A stretch of DNA of 64,000 bases, taken from Oceaniferula spumae (GTDB lineage: Bacteria > Verrucomicrobiota > Verrucomicrobiia > Verrucomicrobiales > Akkermansiaceae). Below the pieces are notes generated by a model. The model was given only the letters and a program-made list of their open reading frames with translations, was not told the DNA's origin and did not search any database. A program made the position numbers and the translations under genes. Shown piece by piece: positions 49,982 to 62,157 of this stretch. Location: positions 3,472,001 through 3,536,000 of the forward strand of contig NZ_AP026866.1 in NCBI RefSeq assembly GCF_042849255.1, in the 5' to 3' direction. Each line of letters opens with the position of its first letter. The first letter of the stretch is position 1.

Positions 49982-51439
49982 ATGAGCGATCCGAACATCC
50001 CCTTTGACAACAGCTACGCCAAACTGCCGGAGCGGTTTTATTTCAAACAGAAGCCTGCTCAGGTGCCGGCGCCGGGGTTGATCAAGATCAATGAAGATCT
50101 GGCTAGGTCTTTGGGCATTGACTCTAACTGGTTAGGGTCGCCGGAGGGCACGGCGGTTCTGGCGGGAAATCAAATCCCTGCTGGAGCGGAGCCACTGGCC
50201 CAGGCATATGCCGGACACCAGTTCGGAGGATGGTCGCCCCAGTTAGGCGATGGTAGGGCCATTTTGTTAGGTGAGGTTGTTGATACTGCTGGTGTACGGC
50301 GTGATATTCAGCTGAAAGGATCCGGGCAAACCGCATTCTCGCGACGGGGCGATGGCAAAGCGGCACTGGGCCCAGTACTGCGGGAATATATTCTGAGCGA
50401 AGCAATGTATGCGCTGGGAGTTCCCACGACGCGTGCGCTTGCAGCCGTGATCACGGGTGAGACCGTCTTGCGCCAAGACGGACCGCTCGCTGGAGCGATC
50501 TTTTCCCGAGTGGCGGCCAGCCATATCCGAGTGGGAACGTTCCAATATTTCTATGCCCAAAATGATGCTGATGCCGTGCGAGAGTTGGCTGATTACACCA
50601 TCGCCCGGCACTACCCTGAAGCTCTGGACGAAGAGGAGCCCTATCTGCATTTTTTCAAACTTGCAGTAGAAGCGCAGGCGGATCTGATCGCGCATTGGAT
50701 GTCTCTGGGATTCATCCACGGGGTGATGAACACGGACAATACCGCCATTTCAGGTGAAACCATCGACTACGGTCCCTGTGCTTTCATGGACGTATTTCAT
50801 CCACAGTGTGTGTTCAGCTCGATCGATTCAGGCGCGAGATACGCCTGGGGCAATCAACCTAACATCGGAGTTTGGAACTTGAGTCGTTTCGCTGAGACCT
50901 TGGTGTCATTGGTCTCTGAAGATTCGGCAGTGGCGATTGAGAAGCTGGAAAAAGAACTCGCCGGATTTTCCAAACGATTTAGCGATCAGTATCTGAGTCG
51001 TTTCTTGGCGAAGTTCGCGCTTCCACCTGAAAATGACGGAGCGCTGATTAAAAGTGCTCTGGGTCTGTTAGCTGAGTGTGAAGTCGATTTCACGCTGTTC
51101 TTCCGTCGACTGACCATGGTTGCCGGTGGGCAAGATCGGACGGTGGTGGAGGAGCTGTTTGATCACAAAGCGAAGTTCGGTAAATGGTTTAATCAATGGA
51201 AAGTCGAAGCAGCCCCTGCGGATAGATTGGATGCGATGAAGGCGGCGAATCCGGTTCTCATTCCACGTAACCACCGCGTGGAACAAGCGATCCAGAGCGG
51301 CTACGCCGGTGATTTCTCACTTTTCCACCGACTCAATGAGGCCTTGCAACATCCGTTCAAGGAGAGGGAAGAATTTGCTGACCTCGAATCGCCTCCTAGT
51401 CCTGAGGAGGTGGTGAGAGAAACGTTCTGTGGGACTTGA
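49982..51439 (+). CDS. selO: Protein adenylyltransferase SelO/YdiU (pseudokinase fold)
   Basis: 485 aa. The SelO core is clear: PLAQAYAGHQFGGWSPQLGD, GRAILLGEV, RRDIQLKGSGQTAFSRRGDG, LREYILSEAMYALGVPTTRA, FIHGVMNTDNTAISGETIDYG and YGPCAFMDVF. In the known family this fold transfers AMP from ATP to protein substrates. The C-terminus ends FCGT with Cys third from last, the place of the Sec or Cys residue in SelO proteins. It follows a peroxiredoxin gene, consistent with the proposed redox role of SelO. Confidence 0.95.
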   Translation: MSDPNIPFDNSYAKLPERFYFKQKPAQVPAPGLIKINEDLARSLGIDSNWLGSPEGTAVLAGNQIPAGAEPLAQAYAGHQFGGWSPQLGDGRAILLGEVVDTAGVRRDIQLKGSGQTAFSRRGDGKAALGPVLREYILSEAMYALGVPTTRALAAVITGETVLRQDGPLAGAIFSRVAASHIRVGTFQYFYAQNDADAVRELADYTIARHYPEALDEEEPYLHFFKLAVEAQADLIAHWMSLGFIHGVMNTDNTAISGETIDYGPCAFMDVFHPQCVFSSIDSGARYAWGNQPNIGVWNLSRFAETLVSLVSEDSAVAIEKLEKELAGFSKRFSDQYLSRFLAKFALPPENDGALIKSALGLLAECEVDFTLFFRRLTMVAGGQDRTVVEELFDHKAKFGKWFNQWKVEAAPADRLDAMKAANPVLIPRNHRVEQAIQSGYAGDFSLFHRLNEALQHPFKEREEFADLESPPSPEEVVRETFCGT

Positions 51440-51445
51440 GTAATA

Positions 51446-52324
51446 TCATCGCTTCACCGGATTCACGATTTGCGGAGGCCGCGGTATGGCGGAGGGTGAT
51501 TGCGTAGGAGTGCCTGGTTTTCCTTTTCCCATGCCCTGACATGTTCTGTGTGGGGTGCTGGTGACATCCGTGAACGTGATATGTCTGATATGGCAACGTT
51601 GCATCGCGTTCATCACATCGATCGCCCTCTGGTATGTGGCGCTGCTGTCGATATGGATTTGGGCAATGGGCTCAAATCCACCCGCGCGGGCACAGGCTGC
51701 GTAGTTATCCAGAGTTTCATTGAGTTTTGGGAGGCTGCGTTTCTCCCTGCAATGATCCAGTGCTTCCTGGCTTGGACCTGTGTTGATGAAAATACTTCCG
51801 TCGCGATCGGATCTGACAAAGATGGGTTCGATGGAGGGAGGTGATAGACCCGACGCTGTGGGCAGTCGGAGTAAGAGCCCGTGTTTCAAATAGTTGCCAC
51901 TCGCCGGGGTGCGCTTGGTGACAAGGAAGATATCGGCGAATCCGGCTTTGGCGGCTGTTCTTATAGCTGAGCGGATCTGGTCAAAGGTGGTTTCTGCTGG
52001 GGCTATGAGGTAAATCAATGGAAACTCATTCTGTTTTGTCTCGCTGCGTTTTTCGCTCAGACCTGAATACAGCTTTTCCATATCATCGGTTTCAAACCCA
52101 TTGTTTATGCGGAAATTGGGACCGGATAGAGTCACAAATACTCGGTTAGCTGCCGAACATGGTGAGCTATGGGAGAAGTCGGCCACCGGCAGCTGGGTAT
52201 CGATTTCGTGCATCAATATTTCATCGTCGGACATCGCCTTTCTTTCACAGGAGGCCAGCAGCACACTCGTGCAGATGGCAATAACGGCGCTTAAGCAAAC
52301 ATTCACAGTGATTGAACTGCTCAA
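51446..52324 (-). CDS. Lipoprotein with two ExbD-like periplasmic domains
   Basis: 292 aa. The signal ends in LLAS-C26. Two regions resemble the ExbD/TolR periplasmic domain: ~61-137 (RVFVTLSGPNFRINNGFETD, then DQIRSAIRTAAKAGFADIFLV) and ~165-254 (EPIFVRSDRDGSIFINTG, then HIDSSATYQRAIDVMNAMQR). The ExbD transmembrane helix with its essential Asp is absent, replaced by a lipid anchor. The Pro/Gly/Lys tail is disordered. The domain call is my pattern judgement. Its stop is 6 bp from the convergent selO stop. Confidence 0.6.
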   Translation of the reverse strand: MSSSITVNVCLSAVIAICTSVLLASCERKAMSDDEILMHEIDTQLPVADFSHSSPCSAANRVFVTLSGPNFRINNGFETDDMEKLYSGLSEKRSETKQNEFPLIYLIAPAETTFDQIRSAIRTAAKAGFADIFLVTKRTPASGNYLKHGLLLRLPTASGLSPPSIEPIFVRSDRDGSIFINTGPSQEALDHCREKRSLPKLNETLDNYAACARAGGFEPIAQIHIDSSATYQRAIDVMNAMQRCHIRHITFTDVTSTPHRTCQGMGKGKPGTPTQSPSAIPRPPQIVNPVKR

Positions 52325-52424
52325 CCCCTCGGAATCTTAGGCCAATGTCTTGAATCCAGATTTGCCTTTCACGCTGAATGCGCTATGACTCTGCCAACTT
52401 AATTCACCGCACGACGCGCTTATC

Positions 52425-53837
52425 ATGGGGAAAAATCTATATCAAAAAGTCTGGGACGAACATGCCGTAGGAACATTGGCCGATGGACGCACCCAGCTTT
52501 TTATCGGCACACACCTTATTCACGAAGTCACCAGTCCACAGGCATTTGGTATGCTTCGCGATCTAGGACTGGAGGTGAAATACCCCAATCGCACATTCGC
52601 GACTGTCGATCACATCGTCCCGACCGATAACCAACAGCGCCCCTTCGCCGACCCCTTGGCCGATGCCATGATCAGCGAGCTGCGGAAGAATGTGGAGGAG
52701 TTTGGCATTACCTACTTTGACCTGGCCTCCGGCATGCAGGGCATCGTGCATATTGTCGGACCTGAGCAGGGGATCACCCAGCCAGGCACGACGATTGTCT
52801 GCGGTGACTCTCACACCGCCACTCACGGTGCCTTCGGTGCGATCGCTTTTGGTATAGGCACTACCCAAGTGCGCGATGTTCTGGCCACGCAGACCATTGC
52901 GATGGAAAAACTCAATGTCCGCCGCATCAACGTCGAAGGTAAGCTTCGTCCGGGGGTTTACTCCAAAGATGTGGCACTGCATATCATCCGCCTGTTAGGT
53001 GCCAATGGTGGTATTGGTTACGCCTACGAATACGGTGGTTCCGTTTTTGATAACTTCACCATGGAGGAGCGCATGACTGTGTGCAACATGTCCATCGAAG
53101 GCGGAGCTCGCTGTGGCTACGTCAATCCGGACGAAACCACTTTTGACTACCTTGCCAACCGCCCCTACTCACCCAAGGATGACGATTGGGATGAAACGGT
53201 GGAACGCTGGCAGGCTTACGCATCAGATGCCGATGCCCAATACGAAGACGTGGTGAACATCAAGGCCGAGGACATCGAGCCGACCGTCACATGGGGTATT
53301 TCTCCGGACCACGGTATCGCTATTTCCGAAAACATTCCTGATCCTGAAAAAGCGGAGACTGAAGCTGCACGCACCAATATTATTGAGGCTCTGGAATACA
53401 TGAAGCTACCCGCTGGAACACCGATCAAGGGCACCCACGTGGACGTCGCATTCATCGGCTCCTGCACCAACGGCCGCATTTCCGATTTCCGCGAAGTCGC
53501 CCAGTATCTCAAGGGAAGAAAAGTCGCTGAGGGTGTTACCGCGCTCGCCGTTCCTGGTTCCCAGATCACTGCTGCCATCTGTCACAAAGAGGGGATCGAC
53601 CAGATCTTTATCGACGCCGGATTCGAATGGCGCGGTGCTGGATGCTCGATGTGTCTCGCCATGAACCCTGACAAGCTCAAGGGGGATCAACTTTGCGCAT
53701 CGTCTTCCAATCGGAACTTCAAAGGTCGCCAAGGGAGCCCGACAGGTCGGACCGTCCTGATGAGCCCGCTGATGGTGGCCGCCGCTGCCATTGAAGGCAG
53801 TATCGCCGATGCCCGCGAAGTTTTCGAAGTCAACTAA
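52425..53837 (+). CDS. leuC: 3-isopropylmalate dehydratase large subunit
   Basis: 470 aa, standard length. KVWDEHAVGTLADGRTQLFI, VDHIVPTDNQ, CGDSHTATHGAFGAIAFGIG and GSCTNGRISD, GAGCSMCLAMNPDKL carry the iron-sulfur cluster cysteines (C in GSCTNG, then C-x2-C). It isomerises 2-isopropylmalate in leucine biosynthesis with LeuD. It is the first gene of leuC-DUF2059-leuD. Confidence 0.97.
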   Translation: MGKNLYQKVWDEHAVGTLADGRTQLFIGTHLIHEVTSPQAFGMLRDLGLEVKYPNRTFATVDHIVPTDNQQRPFADPLADAMISELRKNVEEFGITYFDLASGMQGIVHIVGPEQGITQPGTTIVCGDSHTATHGAFGAIAFGIGTTQVRDVLATQTIAMEKLNVRRINVEGKLRPGVYSKDVALHIIRLLGANGGIGYAYEYGGSVFDNFTMEERMTVCNMSIEGGARCGYVNPDETTFDYLANRPYSPKDDDWDETVERWQAYASDADAQYEDVVNIKAEDIEPTVTWGISPDHGIAISENIPDPEKAETEAARTNIIEALEYMKLPAGTPIKGTHVDVAFIGSCTNGRISDFREVAQYLKGRKVAEGVTALAVPGSQITAAICHKEGIDQIFIDAGFEWRGAGCSMCLAMNPDKLKGDQLCASSSNRNFKGRQGSPTGRTVLMSPLMVAAAAIEGSIADAREVFEVN

Positions 53838-53851
53838 TCTAACAACCCATT

Positions 53852-54343
53852 ATGAAAACACTCATTCTTTGCATTTTCGCAATCGCCTCGTTTAGTTCAG
53901 CCTTTGGACAAATTGCTGATGAAGAATCGTCTCCCGCTTTGCAGCTGATGAAGTTGATCAAGCTCGAGCAAACCATGAACGACGCCTCGAAGGCTGCGTT
54001 CAGTCCTTATCTCAATCAGCTGCGCGAACAGGGCATTCCCGAAGCCGGCGTGAAGGAGGTGAGTGATGCTGCTGATGTCTACTTCAATCAGGTCGCGACA
54101 GATCCTGATCTCAAGGCCGAGATGGTGAAGCTCTACGAAAAAGAGTTCAGCAAGGAGGAACTCCTGGAGCTCGTGGCATTTTATAAGAGCCCCATTGGTC
54201 AGAAGTCTCTCGATGTCATGCCTGCTTTGATGAATACCGGAGCCAAGCTGGGTGAAAAATACGCGCAGAAGTATGCGGGTAACTTCAAAGTGGAACTCCA
54301 GCGCATCATGAAAAAGTATCAGGATGACGAAGAGCAGCCGTAG
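53852..54343 (+). CDS. Secreted DUF2059 protein
   Basis: 163 aa; signal peptide MKTLILCIFAIASFSSAFGQ. Repeated helical unit with KAEMVKLYEKEFSKEELLEL and VAFYKSPIGQKSLDVMPALM is the DUF2059 signature. Function unknown; the family is periplasmic. It begins 14 bp after leuC and ends 41 bp before leuD, inside the leucine operon. Confidence 0.88.
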   Translation: MKTLILCIFAIASFSSAFGQIADEESSPALQLMKLIKLEQTMNDASKAAFSPYLNQLREQGIPEAGVKEVSDAADVYFNQVATDPDLKAEMVKLYEKEFSKEELLELVAFYKSPIGQKSLDVMPALMNTGAKLGEKYAQKYAGNFKVELQRIMKKYQDDEEQP

Positions 54344-54384
54344 TCAAAGGGGCCGACACCAACTTTTTTCAACGTTCTAACATT

Positions 54385-54981
54385 ATGTCTATCTCAGCCA
54401 TCAAACAAGTCTCTGGCACCGCCGTTTACGTTCCCGGAGCGGACATCGATACCGACCGCATCATCCCGGCGCGTTTTCTCAAGTGCGTCACTTTTGATGA
54501 CCTTGCCGAGGGGATGTTCTATGACATTCGTTTCGATTCCGAGGGGAAATCAATCGGTCACCCGATCGATGACCCGCGCTATGCTGGGGCCTCGGTGATG
54601 TTAGTCGGCCCTAATTTCGGCTGCGGATCATCGCGTGAGCATGCACCTCAATCGATCTACCGATGTGGATTCCGCGCCATCATCGGCGTGAGTTTTGCCG
54701 AGATCTTCTTTGGCAACTCAACAGGGATCGGCATGCCCTGCGTCTGTGCACCGATGGAAAAAATCGAAGCCTTGGAAGCTGCCGTCAAGGCGGACCCCAA
54801 GCTGGTGGTGAACATTGATCTGGAGTCGATGCAGGTGACCTATGGAGACGAATCCTTTGCTGTCACCATGCCAGCATCGGCCCGTGAAGCGTTACTTTCT
54901 GCCCGCTGGGATCCAATCGGCGAACTGCTGGACAATTCCGCTGCAGTTGAAGAGCGCGCCGAGGCTTTGCCCTACGTGTAG
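54385..54981 (+). CDS. leuD: 3-isopropylmalate dehydratase small subunit
   Basis: 198 aa. VPGADIDTDRIIPARFLKCV, VGPNFGCGSSREHAPQSIYR and SFAEIFFGNSTGIGMPCV are the conserved substrate-binding blocks. It forms the active isomerase with LeuC. It ends the leuC-DUF2059-leuD operon; no leuB or leuA is nearby. Confidence 0.96.
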   Translation: MSISAIKQVSGTAVYVPGADIDTDRIIPARFLKCVTFDDLAEGMFYDIRFDSEGKSIGHPIDDPRYAGASVMLVGPNFGCGSSREHAPQSIYRCGFRAIIGVSFAEIFFGNSTGIGMPCVCAPMEKIEALEAAVKADPKLVVNIDLESMQVTYGDESFAVTMPASAREALLSARWDPIGELLDNSAAVEERAEALPYV

Positions 54982-55009
54982 CATGACCCGTCCGGGTAAT
55001 GCCACTGGG

Positions 55010-55915
55010 CTATTCACCCTCGGATTTCGCATTTCCTAACAGCCAGTTAAACGCCTCTACCTGTGCCTCGGTGGGTGCCAGTTGGTGGCCGCCTTCGAAG
55101 GAGAAGAGAGCCACATTGCAGCTCCTGCTCTCGGTGAGGTAATCGGTATCGCCCTTGGTGAAATGCAGCGCATTTTTGTCCTTGTGGCCATTGATCATGG
55201 CGACCCTCATGTTGGCGCGGTATTTTCGTGTGTGATCGCGGCCGAGCCAGCCCCCGTTGGCGTAAACTCCTGCCCATGGGCGGTCAAAGTCCGCGGTGTA
55301 GTGATAGGCGCGAAGAGCTCCGCCTGAATCTCCGCCGAGGAAAAGTTTCTTTGGGTCATGAGAGATGATTTCCAGTTGCGGCAGCATTTCTGTGAAATGC
55401 TTGTCGCTGGTCGGGCCGGAGTTCTTGTTACTGAAGTAGTCTGCCGTCACCAGTACCATACCGACTTTTTCAGCCGCCTCAAAGTGGCGAAGCATCATGG
55501 TGTAGCCATTGCCGGATGAGGAAAATAGCAACAACATGGGGTCCGTGCCGTCTGCTTTGTAGGTGGACGGCTGATAGACGTAGTAATCGGTCTGCCACGT
55601 GCCGCTGGTTTGGAGGTAGAGCATCTTCCCTCCCGCTTCCTTGAGTTTTTTCTCGAGCTGCTCGCGGTTGTTGAACCATTGGCGCACGTATGCCTGATCA
55701 GCGAGGCTCAGGTCCGTGCGTTTGACGGTGAACGTATCATTGTTACCGCGCGAGAGAGTGACGAGGTCAGTTTTTGAGTCCCAACCTAAAATCAAGGCCT
55801 TGAAGGATTTCCCATCAGCGTAAGACCACTGGCGGATGGCGGTGTTAGCGTGGGTGTCAGGAGCGAGCGCCAGTAGGAAAAGGAGACTGGCTAGAGCGGA
55901 AACGAGGACTTTCAT
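55010..55915 (-). CDS. Secreted SHD1-domain alpha/beta-hydrolase
   Basis: The ATG at 55915 (MKVLVSALASLLFLLALAPD) starts a signal peptide; 301 aa. Residues ~26-80 (IRQWSYADGKSFKALILGWD... DQAYVRQWF) are an SHD1-type domain. A hydrolase domain follows, with LLLFSSSGNGYTMM and nucleophile G-D-S197-G-G, and the C-terminal EGGHQLAPTEAQ with His. It shares architecture with the protein at 5471-6760. Role: secreted esterase-like enzyme of unknown substrate. Confidence 0.75.
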   Translation of the reverse strand: MKVLVSALASLLFLLALAPDTHANTAIRQWSYADGKSFKALILGWDSKTDLVTLSRGNNDTFTVKRTDLSLADQAYVRQWFNNREQLEKKLKEAGGKMLYLQTSGTWQTDYYVYQPSTYKADGTDPMLLLFSSSGNGYTMMLRHFEAAEKVGMVLVTADYFSNKNSGPTSDKHFTEMLPQLEIISHDPKKLFLGGDSGGALRAYHYTADFDRPWAGVYANGGWLGRDHTRKYRANMRVAMINGHKDKNALHFTKGDTDYLTESRSCNVALFSFEGGHQLAPTEAQVEAFNWLLGNAKSEGE

Positions 55916-56018
55916 GAGCGCAGCCTGCCGCACGATGACCGGGTGAACAAGCGGATTTGTTAGCCCAGAGAGTGAGTTTGCATTGGTCAGATTCCACCTC
56001 CTCAATTATCCTCTAGCC

Positions 56019-56773
56019 ATGCCCAGTGATAAGATCCGCGCCGAACACTCACCAGAGGCTATTCGTAAACGACTCAGTGAGGACCCGAGCCAGAACTATC
56101 TGCGTGATTTTATCTACGGAGCCATCGACGGAGCGGTGACCACTTTTGCGGTGGTGGCTTCGGTCGCCGCCACAGGTCTTTCCACCGGTGTGGTCATCAT
56201 CATGGGACTGGCCAATCTGTTAGCCGATGGCTTTTCTATGGCGGCAGGAAATTTTCTGGGCACCCGTGCGGAAATCCAGACCCGCGATAAACGCCGCCGT
56301 GCCGAGGAGAAAGAGATCGACAGCCATCCGGAAGGGGAGCGAGAGGAAATCCGCCAGATTTTCGCCGCCAAAGGTTTTGAGGGCGAGGTGTTAGATCAGG
56401 TGGTGGATGTGATCACCTCGGATAAAAAACGCTGGGTGGATACCATGATCACCGAGGAGTTTGGCCTGCCGTTGAATAATCCTTCGGCGTGGAAAGCGGC
56501 GGGTGTGACTTACCTTGCCTTTGTCGTGGTCGGGTTTATCCCACTGATTACCTATATTTTAGAATACCTCATGCCAGGGACTGTGGGCAGTCCGTTTGCT
56601 GTCGCCTCGGTTTTGACCGGTGTTGCGTTTTTCATCGTCGGGACTCTGAAAAGCCGATTCGTCGGCAAGCACTGGCTGTGGGAAGGGTTTGAGACCTTGG
56701 GGATCGGAGCCCTGGCAGCAGCCATCGCCTACATCATAGGTTTACTTCTGAAGCCTTTGTTAGATGGTGTTGT

Positions 56774-56777
<4 letters not shown>
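56019..56777 (+). CDS. VIT1/CCC1-family iron/manganese transporter
   Basis: The ATG at 56019 gives 252 aa. LRDFIYGAIDGAVTTFAVVA is the TM1 signature, followed by VVIIMGLANLLADGFSMAAG. A cytoplasmic charged helical segment (RDKRRRAEEKEIDSHPEGER) with Glu-rich metal-binding character separates TM2 and TM3; two or three more TM segments close the protein. It probably transports Fe2+ or Mn2+. Its TAA overlaps the TAA of metH on the other strand. Confidence 0.9.
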
Positions 56778-60589
<3,812 letters not shown>

Positions 60590-60643
60590 GGCTTGGCGGG
60601 GGCAAACTAAGCATAAAATCTCAGTAAACAAGAACAAATCTAT

Positions 60644-60657
60644 ACATCTTGATATGT
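60644..60657. promoter_or_regulatory. Palindrome upstream of metH
   Basis: ACAT-CTTGAT-ATGT, 55 bp upstream of the metH start, in the divergent region with the DUF2868 gene. Short dyads of this kind can be sites of ArsR-type regulators of methionine genes; that link is a guess. Confidence 0.25.
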
Positions 60658-60701
60658 TGATTTGTTTGTCGTGAGCTGGGAATTGGAACACTGTCTCCTC
60701 G

Positions 60702-62123
60702 GTGACCCGACAACAGAAAAAGCGCAGCTGGACCTTGCGCGACCTGGTGGACTTTGAGGTGCTGCTGGAAAAGGCGGCACACTGGAGAAAAGCGTGGCTT
60801 GATGGAGTCGGCGACCGAGTGAAGCAGGCTGGAACTACCTCAGAGCTTGAGCGCCGAAGGCTCGGATTCCGCTGGATGCTGGAGGAAATCCGCAGGTCTG
60901 AAAACGAGGAAACGGGTCACCGTGTGCAATCAGGCGCAGGTCTTCTGGCCTTTCTCGCTTGGGCGATCATGTTACTGCTCGGCATCGGTGTGCTGCGCGG
61001 GCTGTTGATGAATTTTGAATACACCAACGAGTCTGGCGATCTGACACGGATGCGCGGATATAACATCTGGATCCTGCTCGGTGTCACTCTCGGTTTTCAG
61101 TGGTTGCTGATTATCGGTGCGACACTTGCCTATTGGCTCTGGCGTCGTTGGTCAGGCTCACTGAGTGTGTTGCAAAGCCTGCTTCAGAAATTGATGAGAA
61201 AATCGGCAGGCGCTAGGGTGACCGGTGATGTTTGGAAACGGTTGCAAACCCGAGTCAGCGGTGGGCAGAGTGTGATTTCGTGGCGACTGGCTCGTATCTT
61301 GCAAGCGGGGGGGATTGGTTATAACTGCGGACTTTTGTTAGGGCTGTTTGGATGTCTCTGGTTTTTTCAAATCGGATTCTATTGGGAGTCGACCTTGCCG
61401 CAGTTTGGTCGTGAGAGTCTGGTCAATGTCACACGAATCCTTTCTTTTTCAATCGATGGTCTGTCTCCCGCCGTGTCTGAGATAGATCAGGCCAAACGTG
61501 GAGCCGTGCTCATTCAGCCTCCTGAAAATTCGCTACCTCAGCGGAACATGATCGATCTCTCTTGGGGGTTCTTTTTCCTGTATGCCATAGCCGTCTGGGG
61601 GCTTCTGCCTCGTGTGATGTTCTGGATCGGAGCGTGGGTGATGGAACGCCGCGCACTGGCGGGACTTGATTTTCAAGAAGCGAGACACCGCTCGCTCTGG
61701 CGTGATCTAACTAAAGTGAAACGTGGTGACGTGGTGAGTGGACCGGCCGATGGGGTGGTGCTGCTAGATATCGGCGGGCTCGAAATGGAAACAGATACCC
61801 TGCGCCCATTTTTACTGCAAACTTTACGGGTAAACCCCGAGGCCAGATTCTCTCTAGGCACACTCGATGCCGAAGGTGAAAAGCAGGCATTCGAACAAGC
61901 CAAGGCTGCGGCTATGGGTGTTGTATTTCTAGTGGAAGGCTGGAATCTCAGTCCGAAACAAATGCAGGTCTATCATGAACAAATACGCCACGCCATAGGG
62001 CCCGGTCACATGATTCGCTACGTAGTGATCGGTAGCGAGGACGAGCAGAAACAGTGGGAGTCCTTCGTTGATGATATGAAAGATAGCGAAACGGCTGTGG
62101 TGGGCTACCATGCTGCCAATTGA
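60702..62123 (+). CDS. DUF2868 membrane protein
   Basis: 473 aa with a GTG start at 60702. RSWTLRDLVDFEVLLEKAAH is followed by four probable TM segments (LLAFLAWAIMLLLGIGVLRG, WILLGVTLGFQWLLIIGATL, GYNCGLLLGLFGCLWFFQIG, WGFFFLYAIAVWGLLPRVMF). A soluble C-terminal part follows. The arrangement matches DUF2868, which is typically the upstream partner of the DUF3482 GTPase, here 34 bp downstream. Function unknown. Confidence 0.85.
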   Translation: MTRQQKKRSWTLRDLVDFEVLLEKAAHWRKAWLDGVGDRVKQAGTTSELERRRLGFRWMLEEIRRSENEETGHRVQSGAGLLAFLAWAIMLLLGIGVLRGLLMNFEYTNESGDLTRMRGYNIWILLGVTLGFQWLLIIGATLAYWLWRRWSGSLSVLQSLLQKLMRKSAGARVTGDVWKRLQTRVSGGQSVISWRLARILQAGGIGYNCGLLLGLFGCLWFFQIGFYWESTLPQFGRESLVNVTRILSFSIDGLSPAVSEIDQAKRGAVLIQPPENSLPQRNMIDLSWGFFFLYAIAVWGLLPRVMFWIGAWVMERRALAGLDFQEARHRSLWRDLTKVKRGDVVSGPADGVVLLDIGGLEMETDTLRPFLLQTLRVNPEARFSLGTLDAEGEKQAFEQAKAAAMGVVFLVEGWNLSPKQMQVYHEQIRHAIGPGHMIRYVVIGSEDEQKQWESFVDDMKDSETAVVGYHAAN

Positions 62124-62157
62124 CCAATGTCAGTTTGCCAATTAACCTAACGAACTC

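Noticed and set aside
51426..51439. Possible selenocysteine at the SelO C-terminus
   Set aside because: The codon is TGT (Cys) followed by GGG ACT TGA; there is no in-frame TGA before the end and no SECIS was sought by structure.
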